Positions 17,692 through 29,680 of a DNA stretch of 64,000 bases are shown here, piece after piece. How positions within the stretch are numbered: position 1 is the stretch's first letter; each line of letters opens with the position of its first letter. The DNA is from an uncultured Pelagibacteraceae bacterium. GTDB taxonomy: Bacteria > Pseudomonadota > Alphaproteobacteria > Pelagibacterales > Pelagibacteraceae. The translations under genes were made by a program, and so were the position numbers. Below the pieces are notes generated by a model. That model had not been told where the DNA came from. It ran no database searches and saw only the letters and a program-made list of their open reading frames with translations. The stretch spans positions 1 to 64,000 of the forward strand of contig CABXTC010000004.1 of the NCBI GenBank assembly GCA_902515095.1. Direction: 5' to 3'.

Positions 17692-19593
17692 ATGAATTTT
17701 AAAAATTTAGCGATGTGGGCGATAATTGTCTTTTTGACAATCGGTCTTTATAATATGTTTAAGAATCCTCAATCTAATACCAGAGGTTCAAATCAAGTTA
17801 TATTTTCAGAGTTTTTAGAATCTGTTGAAAATGGTGAGGTTGTAAAGGTAGAGATACAAGGCAACAACATTAATGGAGTGTATGCAAACGGAAATAGTTT
17901 TAAAACATATTCACCTAATGATCCTAATTTAATAGAAAAACTGTCTGACAAAGGAGTAAGTATTTCTGCTGCTCCACTTGAAGAAAAAATGCCATCATTG
18001 TTTGGTGTGTTACTTTCATGGTTCCCTATGTTGTTACTAATTGCAGTTTGGATTTTCTTTATGAGACAAATGCAAGGTGGAAAAGGTGGCGCCATGGGTT
18101 TTGGAAGATCAAAAGCAAAAATGATGAATGAAATGAAAGGAAAAGTAACTTTCAATGATGTTGCAGGTGTTGAGGAAGCAAAAGAAGAAGTTGAAGAAAT
18201 TGTAGAATTCTTAAAAGACCCTAAAAAATTTAGTAGGTTGGGTGGAAAGATCCCAAGAGGCGCATTGTTAGTTGGTCCACCAGGCACAGGAAAAACTTTA
18301 CTAGCTAGAGCTATTGCTGGTGAAGCTGGAGTTCCCTTTTTTACTATTTCAGGTTCAGATTTTGTTGAGATGTTTGTTGGAGTTGGAGCATCAAGAGTTA
18401 GAGATATGTTTGAACAAGGAAAAAAAAATTCTCCATGTATAATTTTCATAGATGAGATTGATGCGGTTGGAAGAAGTAGAGGAGCAGGTTTGGGTGGTGG
18501 AAATGATGAAAGAGAGCAAACACTTAACCAGCTTTTAGTTGAGATGGATGGTTTTGACACTAATGAGGGTGTTATAATTATAGCTGCAACTAACAGACCA
18601 GATGTTTTAGATCCTGCTTTATTAAGACCAGGAAGGTTTGACAGACAAGTAGTAGTTTCAAATCCAGATATAATTGGAAGAGAAAAAATATTAAAAGTAC
18701 ATGTTAAAAAAATTAAAATGGCTCCTGACGTAAATTTAAGAACTATTGCGAGAGGAACGCCAGGTTTCTCAGGTGCAGATTTAGCAAACTTAGTCAATGA
18801 GTCAGCTTTATTGGCTGCAAGGAAAAATAAAAGAATCGTCACATTAAGTGAGTTTGAGGAAGCTAAAGACAAAGTAATGATGGGTGCAGAAAGACGTTCA
18901 ATGGTTATGACTGAAGATGAAAAAAAATTAACAGCATATCATGAAGGAGGTCATGCTTTGGTGTCTTTTAATATGCCTAGTTACGATCCAATACATAAGG
19001 CAACGATCATACCAAGAGGTCGAGCTTTAGGTATGGTTATGAATTTACCAGAAAGAGATAAACATGGTTTTTCGATTAAATATTTAAAAGCACGTCTAGC
19101 TGTATGTTTTGGTGGTAGAGTAGCGGAAGAAGTAATTTTTGGAAAAGATAACATTTCAACTGGTGCAGGAGGAGGAAGTGGATCTGACATCAATCAAGCA
19201 ACTCAACTTGCAAGAGCTATGGTAACAAAATATGGAATGAGCGAAGAAATGGGACCTGTTGAATATGGCGAAAATCAAGAAGAAGTATTTCTTGGAAGAT
19301 CTGTAACCCAAACACAATCAGTTTCAGAGGCAGTAGCCCAAAAAATTGATAAAGAAATTAGAAAATTGGTTGATGAAGGCTATAACAAAGCAAAAGAAAT
19401 ACTTACTGAAAAAGTTGACGATCTACATAAAATTGCGAAAGCTTTGATGACATATGAAACTTTAACTGGTGAAGAGATAGAAAATATAATCAATAAAAAC
19501 ATATATCCTACTGATAAACAAGATTTAAAAGTCGAAGATGAAAAGAGTTCTGCTATGGGTGCAATGGGGCTCAAACCAAAAATCGTTCATTAA
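17692..19593 (+). CDS. ftsH: ATP-dependent zinc metalloprotease FtsH
   Basis: 633-aa membrane AAA+ protease that degrades misfolded membrane proteins and, in many bacteria, RpoH. Two N-terminal membrane helices (about 5-22 and 102-124) flank a periplasmic domain. Walker A GPPGTGKT is at 195-202, Walker B IIFIDEID and the second region of homology follow, and the zinc site is H417-E-G-G-H421, with Gly in place of the usual Ala. The tilS-ftsH order is conserved. Its promoter looks RpoH-dependent, and rpoH itself is at 24088. Confidence 0.98.
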   Translation: MNFKNLAMWAIIVFLTIGLYNMFKNPQSNTRGSNQVIFSEFLESVENGEVVKVEIQGNNINGVYANGNSFKTYSPNDPNLIEKLSDKGVSISAAPLEEKMPSLFGVLLSWFPMLLLIAVWIFFMRQMQGGKGGAMGFGRSKAKMMNEMKGKVTFNDVAGVEEAKEEVEEIVEFLKDPKKFSRLGGKIPRGALLVGPPGTGKTLLARAIAGEAGVPFFTISGSDFVEMFVGVGASRVRDMFEQGKKNSPCIIFIDEIDAVGRSRGAGLGGGNDEREQTLNQLLVEMDGFDTNEGVIIIAATNRPDVLDPALLRPGRFDRQVVVSNPDIIGREKILKVHVKKIKMAPDVNLRTIARGTPGFSGADLANLVNESALLAARKNKRIVTLSEFEEAKDKVMMGAERRSMVMTEDEKKLTAYHEGGHALVSFNMPSYDPIHKATIIPRGRALGMVMNLPERDKHGFSIKYLKARLAVCFGGRVAEEVIFGKDNISTGAGGGSGSDINQATQLARAMVTKYGMSEEMGPVEYGENQEEVFLGRSVTQTQSVSEAVAQKIDKEIRKLVDEGYNKAKEILTEKVDDLHKIAKALMTYETLTGEEIENIINKNIYPTDKQDLKVEDEKSSAMGAMGLKPKIVH

Positions 19594-19598
19594 TTTTA

Positions 19599-20654
19599 AT
19601 GGTTAGATATTACACAAGAGTGTGTAATTTCTATTACGGAAAAAATTCAAAGATTTTAGTAAATAAGAAAAAAGCTATTTCATTAAACCAATCAAAAGAA
19701 ATTTCATTTGATCAAGTTGAAATAATCACAAGAAAATCTAAAAAGATAATTTCCATTAATCAAATAAAGAATTTACCAAAGTCAGTTAGAAAAAAAATAA
19801 ATTTTGATTTAGTTAAAGTTAAATCAAAAAAAAATAATTTTTCTAATTTCAATTTTAAAAAAATACCTAACTTATTAGGTGTATTAAATTTGACACCCGA
19901 CAGCTTTTCTGATGGAGGAAAATTTAATTCAAAAGTAAGAGGGATAAATCATGCAACCAATTTAATAAATAATGGGGCAAATTTAATTGATGTTGGTGGG
20001 GAATCAACTCGACCTGGATCAAAAGCAATCAGTGATAATCTAGAATGGAGGAGGATTAATAAAGTTTTAGAGTCGCTAATCAAAAAAAGAATACCAATAT
20101 CTTTAGATACTAGAAAATCAAATATAATGGAAAAAGGTATAAATTTAGGAGTTAAATTAATTAACGATGTTTCAGGTCTAGATTTCGATACCAATACAGT
20201 AAATATATTAAAGAAGTATAAATTTCCATTCGTAATTCAACATTCACAAGGTGTGCCAGAAAATATGCAAAAAAAACCAAGTTACAAAAATGAGCTATTA
20301 GATATATATGATTTTTTTGAAAAAAAAATAAAACTAATAAGATCAAAAGGAATCACTCATAATAATATAATTTTAGATCCCGGTATAGGGTTTGGAAAAA
20401 ATTTGAAACATAATATGAGTCTAATTTATAATATTTCTATTTTTCATTCGCTTGGTTTTCCTATACTTGTAGGAAACTCAAGAAAAAAATTTATTAAGGA
20501 ATTGTCTGGAAAAAATGATAGTAAATCTCGGATTGGAGGAACATTAGCATCATCAATTTATTTAATGATGCAAGGTGTTCAAATTTTAAGAATTCATGAT
20601 GTAAATGAAATTACTCAAGGCTTAAAAATTTTTAAAAAAATTATAGATAATTAA
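19599..20654 (+). CDS. folP: Dihydropteroate synthase
   Basis: 351-aa TIM-barrel enzyme that condenses p-aminobenzoate with dihydropterin pyrophosphate in folate synthesis. Motifs: GVLNLTPDSFSDGG, DVGGESTRPGS, NDVSG, and the C-terminal LVGNSRKKFI and RIHDV. The N-terminal ~90 residues are a lysine-rich extension before the catalytic barrel; longer FolP forms of this type occur in other Alphaproteobacteria. It lies 5 nt after ftsH and abuts glmM with a 1-nt overlap (TAATG). Confidence 0.93.
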   Translation: MVRYYTRVCNFYYGKNSKILVNKKKAISLNQSKEISFDQVEIITRKSKKIISINQIKNLPKSVRKKINFDLVKVKSKKNNFSNFNFKKIPNLLGVLNLTPDSFSDGGKFNSKVRGINHATNLINNGANLIDVGGESTRPGSKAISDNLEWRRINKVLESLIKKRIPISLDTRKSNIMEKGINLGVKLINDVSGLDFDTNTVNILKKYKFPFVIQHSQGVPENMQKKPSYKNELLDIYDFFEKKIKLIRSKGITHNNIILDPGIGFGKNLKHNMSLIYNISIFHSLGFPILVGNSRKKFIKELSGKNDSKSRIGGTLASSIYLMMQGVQILRIHDVNEITQGLKIFKKIIDN

Positions 20655-21985
20655 TGACAAAAAAATATTTTGGTACTGACGGTATAAGGGGGGCCATCAA
20701 CAGTAAAAATATAAATGGGGATATGTTTTTTAAATTTGGTTTAGCGAGTGGAACATATTTTAAGTCACAAAAAAAAAGGAAACAAACCGCAATAATTGCT
20801 AAGGATACAAGACTATCAGGCTATACTTTGGAGCCAGCACTTGTATCTGGATTAGCCTCTGCTGGAATGCATGTATATACCTTAGGACCCCTACCAACAA
20901 ACGGATTGGCTATGCTTACAAAAGTTATGAAAGCTAATATGGGAATTATGATTACAGCATCTCACAACCCACACAATGATAATGGATTAAAATTATTTGG
21001 TCCTGATGGAATGAAATTATCAGATAAAATAGAAAAAAAGATAGAGAGCTTGATAGACAAAAAGATTATAAAAAGTCTTTCAAAACCAGAAAAATTAGGG
21101 AGGGTTAAAAGATTAGAAACAGGAACAGAAGATTATATTAAGATATTAAAAAAAAATTTTACTAAAGAATTTAATTTAAGAGGTCTTAGAATTGTAATTG
21201 ACTGTGCAAACGGGGCTGGTTACAGAGCTGGCCCTGAATTGTTAAAATCTTTAGGTGCCAAAGTAATTGCTATAGGTGTAAACCCTAATGGGTTAAATAT
21301 TAATAAAAATTGCGGCTCTACATTTCCTGAGAAGATAAAATCTGCTGTGAAAAAATATAAAGCTCACATAGGTATTTCACTAGATGGAGATGCTGACAGA
21401 ATAATTATGTGTGATGAAAAAAGTAATATTATTGATGGAGATCAAATTATTGCTGCTTTGGCCACAAGATGGAAAGATAAAAAAATGTTAAAAGGAGGAG
21501 TTGTTGGAACATTGATGTCTAATTATGGTCTTGAAAAATATTTAAAAGAAGAAGATATTAAATTTATACGTGCAAAGGTTGGCGATAGATATGTTAAAGA
21601 AAAAATGCAAAAAAACAAATTTAATCTAGGTGGTGAACAGTCTGGTCATATAATTTTAGGAAAATTTGCAACTACTGGAGATGGATTACTTGTTGCTTTA
21701 GAATCTTTATTTGCTCTTAGAAAGGGAAAAAAGGCTAGTGAATTTTTTGAAAAATTCAAAAAAATACCTCAAATTCTTAAAAATATAGAAGTTAAAGACA
21801 AGAATATTATAAATAAACCAGAAATCAAAAATTCAATTAAATTAGCTTCAAAATTAATTAGAGGGCAAGGAAGAATTCTAGTAAGAAAATCAGGAACAGA
21901 GTCAAAGATAAGAATAATGGGAGAAAGTTACAATAGAAATCTTCTCTCTAAATGTGTAAATATTGTCCTAAAAAAAATTAATTAA
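20654..21985 (+). CDS. glmM: Phosphoglucosamine mutase
   Basis: 443-aa hexose-phosphate mutase that makes glucosamine-1-phosphate for peptidoglycan and LPS. The phosphorylated serine is S103 in TASHNPHNDNG. The Mg2+ loop SLDGDADR, the sugar-binding GGEQSGH and the phosphate-binding RKSGTESKIRIM are present, and FGTDGIRG is at the N-terminus. It shares its first base with the folP stop. Confidence 0.97.
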   Translation: MTKKYFGTDGIRGAINSKNINGDMFFKFGLASGTYFKSQKKRKQTAIIAKDTRLSGYTLEPALVSGLASAGMHVYTLGPLPTNGLAMLTKVMKANMGIMITASHNPHNDNGLKLFGPDGMKLSDKIEKKIESLIDKKIIKSLSKPEKLGRVKRLETGTEDYIKILKKNFTKEFNLRGLRIVIDCANGAGYRAGPELLKSLGAKVIAIGVNPNGLNINKNCGSTFPEKIKSAVKKYKAHIGISLDGDADRIIMCDEKSNIIDGDQIIAALATRWKDKKMLKGGVVGTLMSNYGLEKYLKEEDIKFIRAKVGDRYVKEKMQKNKFNLGGEQSGHIILGKFATTGDGLLVALESLFALRKGKKASEFFEKFKKIPQILKNIEVKDKNIINKPEIKNSIKLASKLIRGQGRILVRKSGTESKIRIMGESYNRNLLSKCVNIVLKKIN

Positions 21986-21986
21986 T

Positions 21987-24981
<2,995 letters not shown>

Positions 24982-24989
24982 AGACGTTT

Positions 24990-25017
24990 TATCTAATTAA
25001 TATTTAAAATTTTTCAA
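24990..25017 (-). promoter_or_regulatory. Candidate sigma-70 promoter of rpoH
   Basis: On the minus strand TTGAAA (25017-25012) and TAGATA (24995-24990) are 16 nt apart. Transcription from about 24983 would leave a leader of only a few bases before the ATG at 24981. Moderate match. Confidence 0.4.
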
Positions 25018-25021
25018 TGTT

Positions 25022-26002
25022 TTATTTGCTTGTATTTCTTAGTGTTTTTAAGATTATTTCAAGCTCTTGTGGCAGAATTGAGTTAAAAATCATTTCTTTA
25101 TTTTTACTTGGGTGAATAAATCCCAATGTCTTTGCATGAAGAAACTGTCTATTTAATTCAGTTAAAATTTTTTCTAATGATTGGTCAATATCTTTAATTT
25201 TTTTAAATTTTTTCTTATATTTGTCATCACCAACTATACTGTTACCTAAATAATTCATATGAACGCGAATTTGATGAGTTCGACCTGTCTCTAATTTACA
25301 CTCCAAAAGACTTAGAGTTGGTATATTTTTATTTTCAAAAATTTCTAAAGTTTGATAATTTGTTATTGCTTTTTTTCCTTTTCTGCTACTTACCTCCATC
25401 ATTTGTCTGTTTCTTGAACTTCTTGTAATAAGTGTTTCTATCTTACCTTTCGAGGGTCTAATTTTTCCCCAAATTAGTAATTGGTAAATTCTTTTAATTG
25501 TATGCTTATTAAATTGAGTTGAAAGATGTTCATGAGTTTGATTATTTTTTGCAATTACAACTAGTCCAGATGTATTTTTATCAATTCTATGTACTATGCC
25601 AGGTCTTAGTTCATCACCTATATTTGACAGGGAGTTCTTGTTATAATTCATAAGTGCATTCACAATAGTATTATCAAAATTTCCTGCTCCTGGATGCATT
25701 ACTATTCCTGCGGGCTTGTTTAAAACAATCAAATCCTTATCCTCAAAGACTATATCTAAATTAAATTTGTAAGGTTTTAAGGATGCTTTTTTTGGCTCAG
25801 GTATAATTAGTTCTACTCGATCATTTAAAGAAATTTTTTTAGAGGGATCAGTTATTATCTGCTTATTTATTCTTAATTTACTATCGAGAATGAGATTTTT
25901 GATTCTAGTTCGACTGATAATATTTTCTCTCTTTTTAACAAAAATATCAATCCGCAGGTCATTTTCAAACTTATTGACAATCAAATTTATTTTTTTTTCC
26001 AT
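25022..26002 (-). CDS. rluD: 23S rRNA pseudouridine synthase, RluD type
   Basis: 326-aa RluA/RluD-family enzyme. An N-terminal S4-like RNA-binding domain (RIDIFVKKRENIISRTRIKN) is followed by the catalytic domain with the aspartate in HRIDKNTSGLVV and the conserved GRTHQIRVHM. RluD modifies helix 69 of 23S rRNA. The S4 domain favours RluD over RluA, but RluC cannot be fully excluded. It diverges from the tRNA-Arg gene, 23 bp away. Confidence 0.88.
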   Translation of the reverse strand: MEKKINLIVNKFENDLRIDIFVKKRENIISRTRIKNLILDSKLRINKQIITDPSKKISLNDRVELIIPEPKKASLKPYKFNLDIVFEDKDLIVLNKPAGIVMHPGAGNFDNTIVNALMNYNKNSLSNIGDELRPGIVHRIDKNTSGLVVIAKNNQTHEHLSTQFNKHTIKRIYQLLIWGKIRPSKGKIETLITRSSRNRQMMEVSSRKGKKAITNYQTLEIFENKNIPTLSLLECKLETGRTHQIRVHMNYLGNSIVGDDKYKKKFKKIKDIDQSLEKILTELNRQFLHAKTLGFIHPSKNKEMIFNSILPQELEIILKTLRNTSK

Positions 26003-26025
26003 AAAATGCTATATTAATATAATAT

Positions 26026-26102
26026 GCGCTTGTAGCTCAACTGGATAGAGCGCCTGACTTCGGATCAGGAGGTTCTGGGTTCGACTCCTAGCAGGCGCAC
26101 CA
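26026..26102 (+). tRNA. tRNA-Arg (anticodon UCG)
   Basis: A 77-nt cloverleaf with a seven-pair acceptor stem (one G:U), the anticodon loop CTTCGGA giving UCG, and CCA encoded at 26100-26102. It reads CGA/CGN arginine codons. Its 3' end is one base from the end of the convergent ABC permease gene. Confidence 0.95.
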
Positions 26103-26103
26103 A

Positions 26104-26895
26104 TTATTCACCCATATTTATTAATGTTCCTTTTACTCTTGCTTTTAAAAAAGAGAAATAAAATAAAGCTATTCCAAAAATTAGATAAATAATATTTAAT
26201 AAATAAGCTTGAATAATATTTTCATAATTTACTAAGCCATTTAATAAAATATTTCTTGTCTCATCAAAAATGTAAACTAGCGGTAAAGCTTTTGCAATTA
26301 TCTGAAAAAAATCAGGTAGAATTTCTATTGGATAATAAATGCAGCCTAGTGGGGCTAACAAGAATAAAGATGACCAAGCTATATTTTCAAAAGATGGTCC
26401 AAATCTCATTAGACCAGAGCTAACAAATAAGCCTAGCGTTATTCCAAACACATACAAACTTAAAAATAATATAAGAAGAGGAAAACCTAATTTTAAAATT
26501 GAAACTCCGAATAGAGGAGACGTTAAAATAATTGCAGGTACTAATCCAATCAAAGTTCTAACTAAAGCAGTAAAAATTAATGATGTTATTATTTCCTTTA
26601 ACTTTAAAGGTGCTATAAATAAATTTGTGAAATTTCTACTCCAGATTTCTTCCAAAAAGAGCATATTAAAACTAATACTGGATCTAAATAGAATATCATA
26701 AAGAATTGCACATGTTAGAATTATTCCAAGAGTATTATTGTAGTAATCACTATAAATTGAAAAAAATTTAGAAATAAAACCCCAAAGTATTATTTGTATT
26801 GTTGGCCAATAAATTAAATCTAAAATTCTCGGTAAAGAACTTTTTATTAGATAAAAATGTCTTAAAAAAAGACCATACATTTTATTCAAATTCAT
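26104..26895 (-). CDS. ABC-2 type transporter permease
   Basis: 263-aa inner-membrane protein of the ABC-2 family, with about six hydrophobic segments (near 28-48, 58-76, 108-130, 136-160, 172-190 and 230-250). It pairs with the ATPase encoded just upstream (4-nt ATGA overlap) to form an export system. ABC-2 permeases move polysaccharides, lipids or drugs. The substrate cannot be told here, and no sugar genes are adjacent. Confidence 0.85.
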   Translation of the reverse strand: MNLNKMYGLFLRHFYLIKSSLPRILDLIYWPTIQIILWGFISKFFSIYSDYYNNTLGIILTCAILYDILFRSSISFNMLFLEEIWSRNFTNLFIAPLKLKEIITSLIFTALVRTLIGLVPAIILTSPLFGVSILKLGFPLLILFLSLYVFGITLGLFVSSGLMRFGPSFENIAWSSLFLLAPLGCIYYPIEILPDFFQIIAKALPLVYIFDETRNILLNGLVNYENIIQAYLLNIIYLIFGIALFYFSFLKARVKGTLINMGE

Positions 26896-27620
26896 ATTAA
26901 GTCTCTTGTAAGTTTTAAAAAAACTTCCTCCATATTTTTTCGTCCATGTCTTTTTATTAATTCTTCAGGGGCTCCCTGATCAATAATCGATCCTTTATTC
27001 ATCATAAGTACTGAAGAACATAATCTTTCTACTTCTGACATGTTGTGAGAAGCAAGAAGAATAGAAGTTTTTTTTTCTTTTTGATATTCTTCCAAAAAAC
27101 TTCTTACATAGTCTCCCGTCTCAGGATCTAGAGATGCCGTTGGCTCATCAAGTAGTAAAACCGAAGGATCATTAATAATTGATTTTGCAAGGCCAACTTT
27201 ATTTTTTTGACCTGACGAAAGTTCTCCTGTAATTTTATTAATGAACTCAGTAAGTCTTAATTTTTCACAAAGATAATCAATTTTTTCATTTAGTTTTTCG
27301 ACATCATAAAGTCTTCCATAAACCTCTAAATTTTGTTTGACTGTTAATTTTTTTGGTAGCTCGATGTAAGGTGAAATAAAATTTAGTTTGTTCAACAAAT
27401 CTACTCTATGTTTTTCGACTTCCACACCATTAATTAATACTTTGCCGCTCGTTGGTTTGAGCAAACCTAATATCATGCCAATTGTTGTTGTTTTACCACA
27501 ACCATTCGGACCAAGAATTCCAATAATTTCATTTTGATCTAATTTAAATGAAATACTTTTTACAGCTTCTTTAGAATCATAAGTTTTTGATAGATCAATT
27601 ATTTCAAGAGTATTAAACAT
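26892..27620 (-). CDS. ABC transporter ATP-binding protein
   Basis: 242-aa nucleotide-binding subunit. Walker A GPNGCGKTT, signature LSSGQKNKVGLAKS, Walker B VLLLDEPTASLDPE and the H-loop LLASHNMSE are all intact. The closest general type is the CcmA/NodI-like exporters that partner ABC-2 permeases, as here (26104). Its start shares one base with the tsaC stop. Confidence 0.9.
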   Translation of the reverse strand: MFNTLEIIDLSKTYDSKEAVKSISFKLDQNEIIGILGPNGCGKTTTIGMILGLLKPTSGKVLINGVEVEKHRVDLLNKLNFISPYIELPKKLTVKQNLEVYGRLYDVEKLNEKIDYLCEKLRLTEFINKITGELSSGQKNKVGLAKSIINDPSVLLLDEPTASLDPETGDYVRSFLEEYQKEKKTSILLASHNMSEVERLCSSVLMMNKGSIIDQGAPEELIKRHGRKNMEEVFLKLTRDLI

Positions 27621-28552
27621 TAAAATTTTGCAGCTCTTTTTAATCTATCATTAATTGTTTTGCCAAGTCCTTTATTAGGAATTTTACCAACAGCTATAGA
27701 TTTATAATTTTTTTTTTTTATTATTCTCAAAATAGAATATAGATTTTTTGCCGCCTCATTTAAATTTCCTTCTTTTGATAAAAAATAATAGTTTGCTTTA
27801 TTTATTTTTTTTTTCTTGATTAATAAATATGCCTCACCTTTTTTAATTTTTTTCACATTAAGTCTTATTGGAATACCAGGAGAATAATGAATTTTAAATT
27901 GTCCAGGAGCAGAAATCTTAGAAGGATTAATATTGGTTGTTATCTTTTTTTTTAATATTTTTTGAATAAGTTTATCTTCTAAACCACCTAGTCTTAAAAT
28001 TTTTGGTTTTTTTCTAATATCAATAATTGTGGATTCAACACCAATTGATGATTTTCCACCTTCAAGTATATACTTAATTTTTTTTCCAAAGTCATCTTTC
28101 ACATCAGCAGAAGTGACGGCACTGACTCTCGACGAAATATTTGCGCTTGGTGCTGCAATGGGAAATTTAATTTTTTTTAATAGATTTCTTGTAACAGGAT
28201 GTTTTGGAAATCTTACTGCAAGCGAACTTTTTTGATTTGTTGCAATTTTTGAAATTTTGGATGTTTCTTTAAGATCAAGGATAAATGTTATTGGGCCAGG
28301 GCAAAATTTTTTATAAAGTTTCAAAAAATCACCATTTAAATTGCAATCATTTCTTAATTTTCTCAAATCATGATAATGAATTATTAAAGGATTAACTTTA
28401 GGTCTTTTTTTTAATTTAAATATTTTTGTACACGCGAGATCAGAATAAGCATTTCCTGCAATTCCGTAAACAGTTTCGGTAGGTATAGCAACACACTCGC
28501 TTTTATTTAAGAGATTTATTGCTTTTTTAATATTTGCAAGATTAATTTTCAT
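27620..28552 (-). CDS. tsaC: Threonylcarbamoyl-AMP synthase (Sua5/TsaC)
   Basis: 310-aa enzyme that makes threonylcarbamoyl-AMP for t6A37 in ANN-decoding tRNAs. The YrdC domain (residues about 1-195) carries ETVYGIAGNAY, KKRPKVNPL and PSANISSR. A C-terminal Sua5 domain follows a PGQFKIHYSPG linker, so this is the long Sua5 form. It diverges from xseB over 20 bp, so the promoters must overlap one or both genes. Confidence 0.93.
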   Translation of the reverse strand: MKINLANIKKAINLLNKSECVAIPTETVYGIAGNAYSDLACTKIFKLKKRPKVNPLIIHYHDLRKLRNDCNLNGDFLKLYKKFCPGPITFILDLKETSKISKIATNQKSSLAVRFPKHPVTRNLLKKIKFPIAAPSANISSRVSAVTSADVKDDFGKKIKYILEGGKSSIGVESTIIDIRKKPKILRLGGLEDKLIQKILKKKITTNINPSKISAPGQFKIHYSPGIPIRLNVKKIKKGEAYLLIKKKKINKANYYFLSKEGNLNEAAKNLYSILRIIKKKNYKSIAVGKIPNKGLGKTINDRLKRAAKF

Positions 28553-28572
28553 GTATTATTTGAGAGTATTAT

Positions 28573-28827
28573 ATGAAAGATAAAAATTTACCAAACGATT
28601 ATAATTCAATTTCTCTTGAAGAATTAACTACTGAGGCAAATAAGATGATCGAAGAATTAGAAAATCAAAAAGATTTAGAAAAATCATTAGAAAAATATCA
28701 CAACCTTGTTAAACTTAACAATATAATTGAGAGAAAATTTCAAAGAGACACTAAAGAAATTAACGAAAAAATAAAAGAAAAAATATCCATAATAACTCAA
28801 AAAAAAAATGCAAAAAAAATTAAATAA
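28573..28827 (+). CDS. xseB: Exodeoxyribonuclease VII small subunit
   Basis: 84-aa small helical protein. ISLEELTTEANKMIEELEN and LEKSLEKYHNLVKL match the XseB helical hairpin. It would bind XseA (not in this window) to form the single-strand-specific exonuclease VII. It precedes ispA and dxs as in many proteobacteria and overlaps ispA by 20 nt. Confidence 0.88.
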   Translation: MKDKNLPNDYNSISLEELTTEANKMIEELENQKDLEKSLEKYHNLVKLNNIIERKFQRDTKEINEKIKEKISIITQKKNAKKIK

Positions 28828-29680
28828 AATTGCCAAAGACACAAACTTTTTTTTAAAAAAATTTATTGTTAGACAAAAAAAGTCAGATTTAATTGTCGCC
28901 ATGAAATATGGTTTATTTTCAGGAGGAAAAAAAATAAGATCAAAGATCTTAGTTGATATTGGCTCAATATTTAAATTAGATTATAAAACACTCATTTCTA
29001 TTGGAGCTGCAGTTGAATGTATTCATGCATATTCTTTAATACATGATGATTTACCCTGTATGGATGATGACACTATAAGAAGAGGTAAGCCATCAGCTCA
29101 TATAAAATTTGGTGAGGCAACAGCAGTTTTAGCTGGAAATTCACTTTTAACAATGGCTTTTGAAATTTTAAGTCATAATAATTTAAGAATTCATGAAAAA
29201 ATTAAGATTGATTTGATCAATAAAATTTCAGAAAGCTCAGGCCATCTTGGAATAGCCGGGGGCCAATATTTAGATTTAAGTTATGAACGTAAAAAAGTTT
29301 CCTTTAAAAGGATTGTAGATATGGAAATAAAAAAAACAGGAAAACTTTTTAGTTTTTGTTGTGCAGCACCTTTGATAATTAAGAGAAAAAACAAAAAAGA
29401 CATTAAGAAATTTGAAGATATTGGTGCTGATATAGGATTATTATTTCAAGTTGCTGATGATCTTATAGATTACAAGGGTAGTTTAATAGCTGCTGGAAAA
29501 AAAACTGGTAAAGATAAAAAAAAGGGAAAAGCAACTCTAATTAGTTTACTAGGATATAAAAATACTATTAAATATGCTAAAGATTTAATTTTTAAAATAA
29601 ACATTGAATTAAAAAAATATGGTTCTAAATCAGAAAATTTATCTGAAACACTAAATTACATTTTAAATAGGAATAAATGA
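28808..29680 (+). CDS. ispA: Farnesyl (geranyl) diphosphate synthase
   Basis: 290-aa short-chain prenyl transferase. The first aspartate-rich motif is [19 protein letters not shown], with the four-residue spacing of bacterial FPP synthases. The second is [12 protein letters not shown]. It makes farnesyl diphosphate for quinones, undecaprenyl carriers and possibly the carotenoid/retinal route that rhodopsin needs (inference). It overlaps both xseB and dxs. Confidence 0.95.
   Translation: MQKKLNKIAKDTNFFLKKFIVRQKKSDLIVAMKYGLFSGGKKIRSKILVDIGSIFKLDYKTLISIGAAVECIHAYSLIHDDLPCMDDDTIRRGKPSAHIKFGEATAVLAGNSLLTMAFEILSHNNLRIHEKIKIDLINKISESSGHLGIAGGQYLDLSYERKKVSFKRIVDMEIKKTGKLFSFCCAAPLIIKRKNKKDIKKFEDIGADIGLLFQVADDLIDYKGSLIAAGKKTGKDKKKGKATLISLLGYKNTIKYAKDLIFKINIELKKYGSKSENLSETLNYILNRNK

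Noticed and set aside
17793-18872. A 359-codon open frame antisense to ftsH.
   Set aside because: Serine/proline/phenylalanine-rich composition is what the reverse of a conserved AAA domain gives; no start signal, and ftsH on the other strand is certain.
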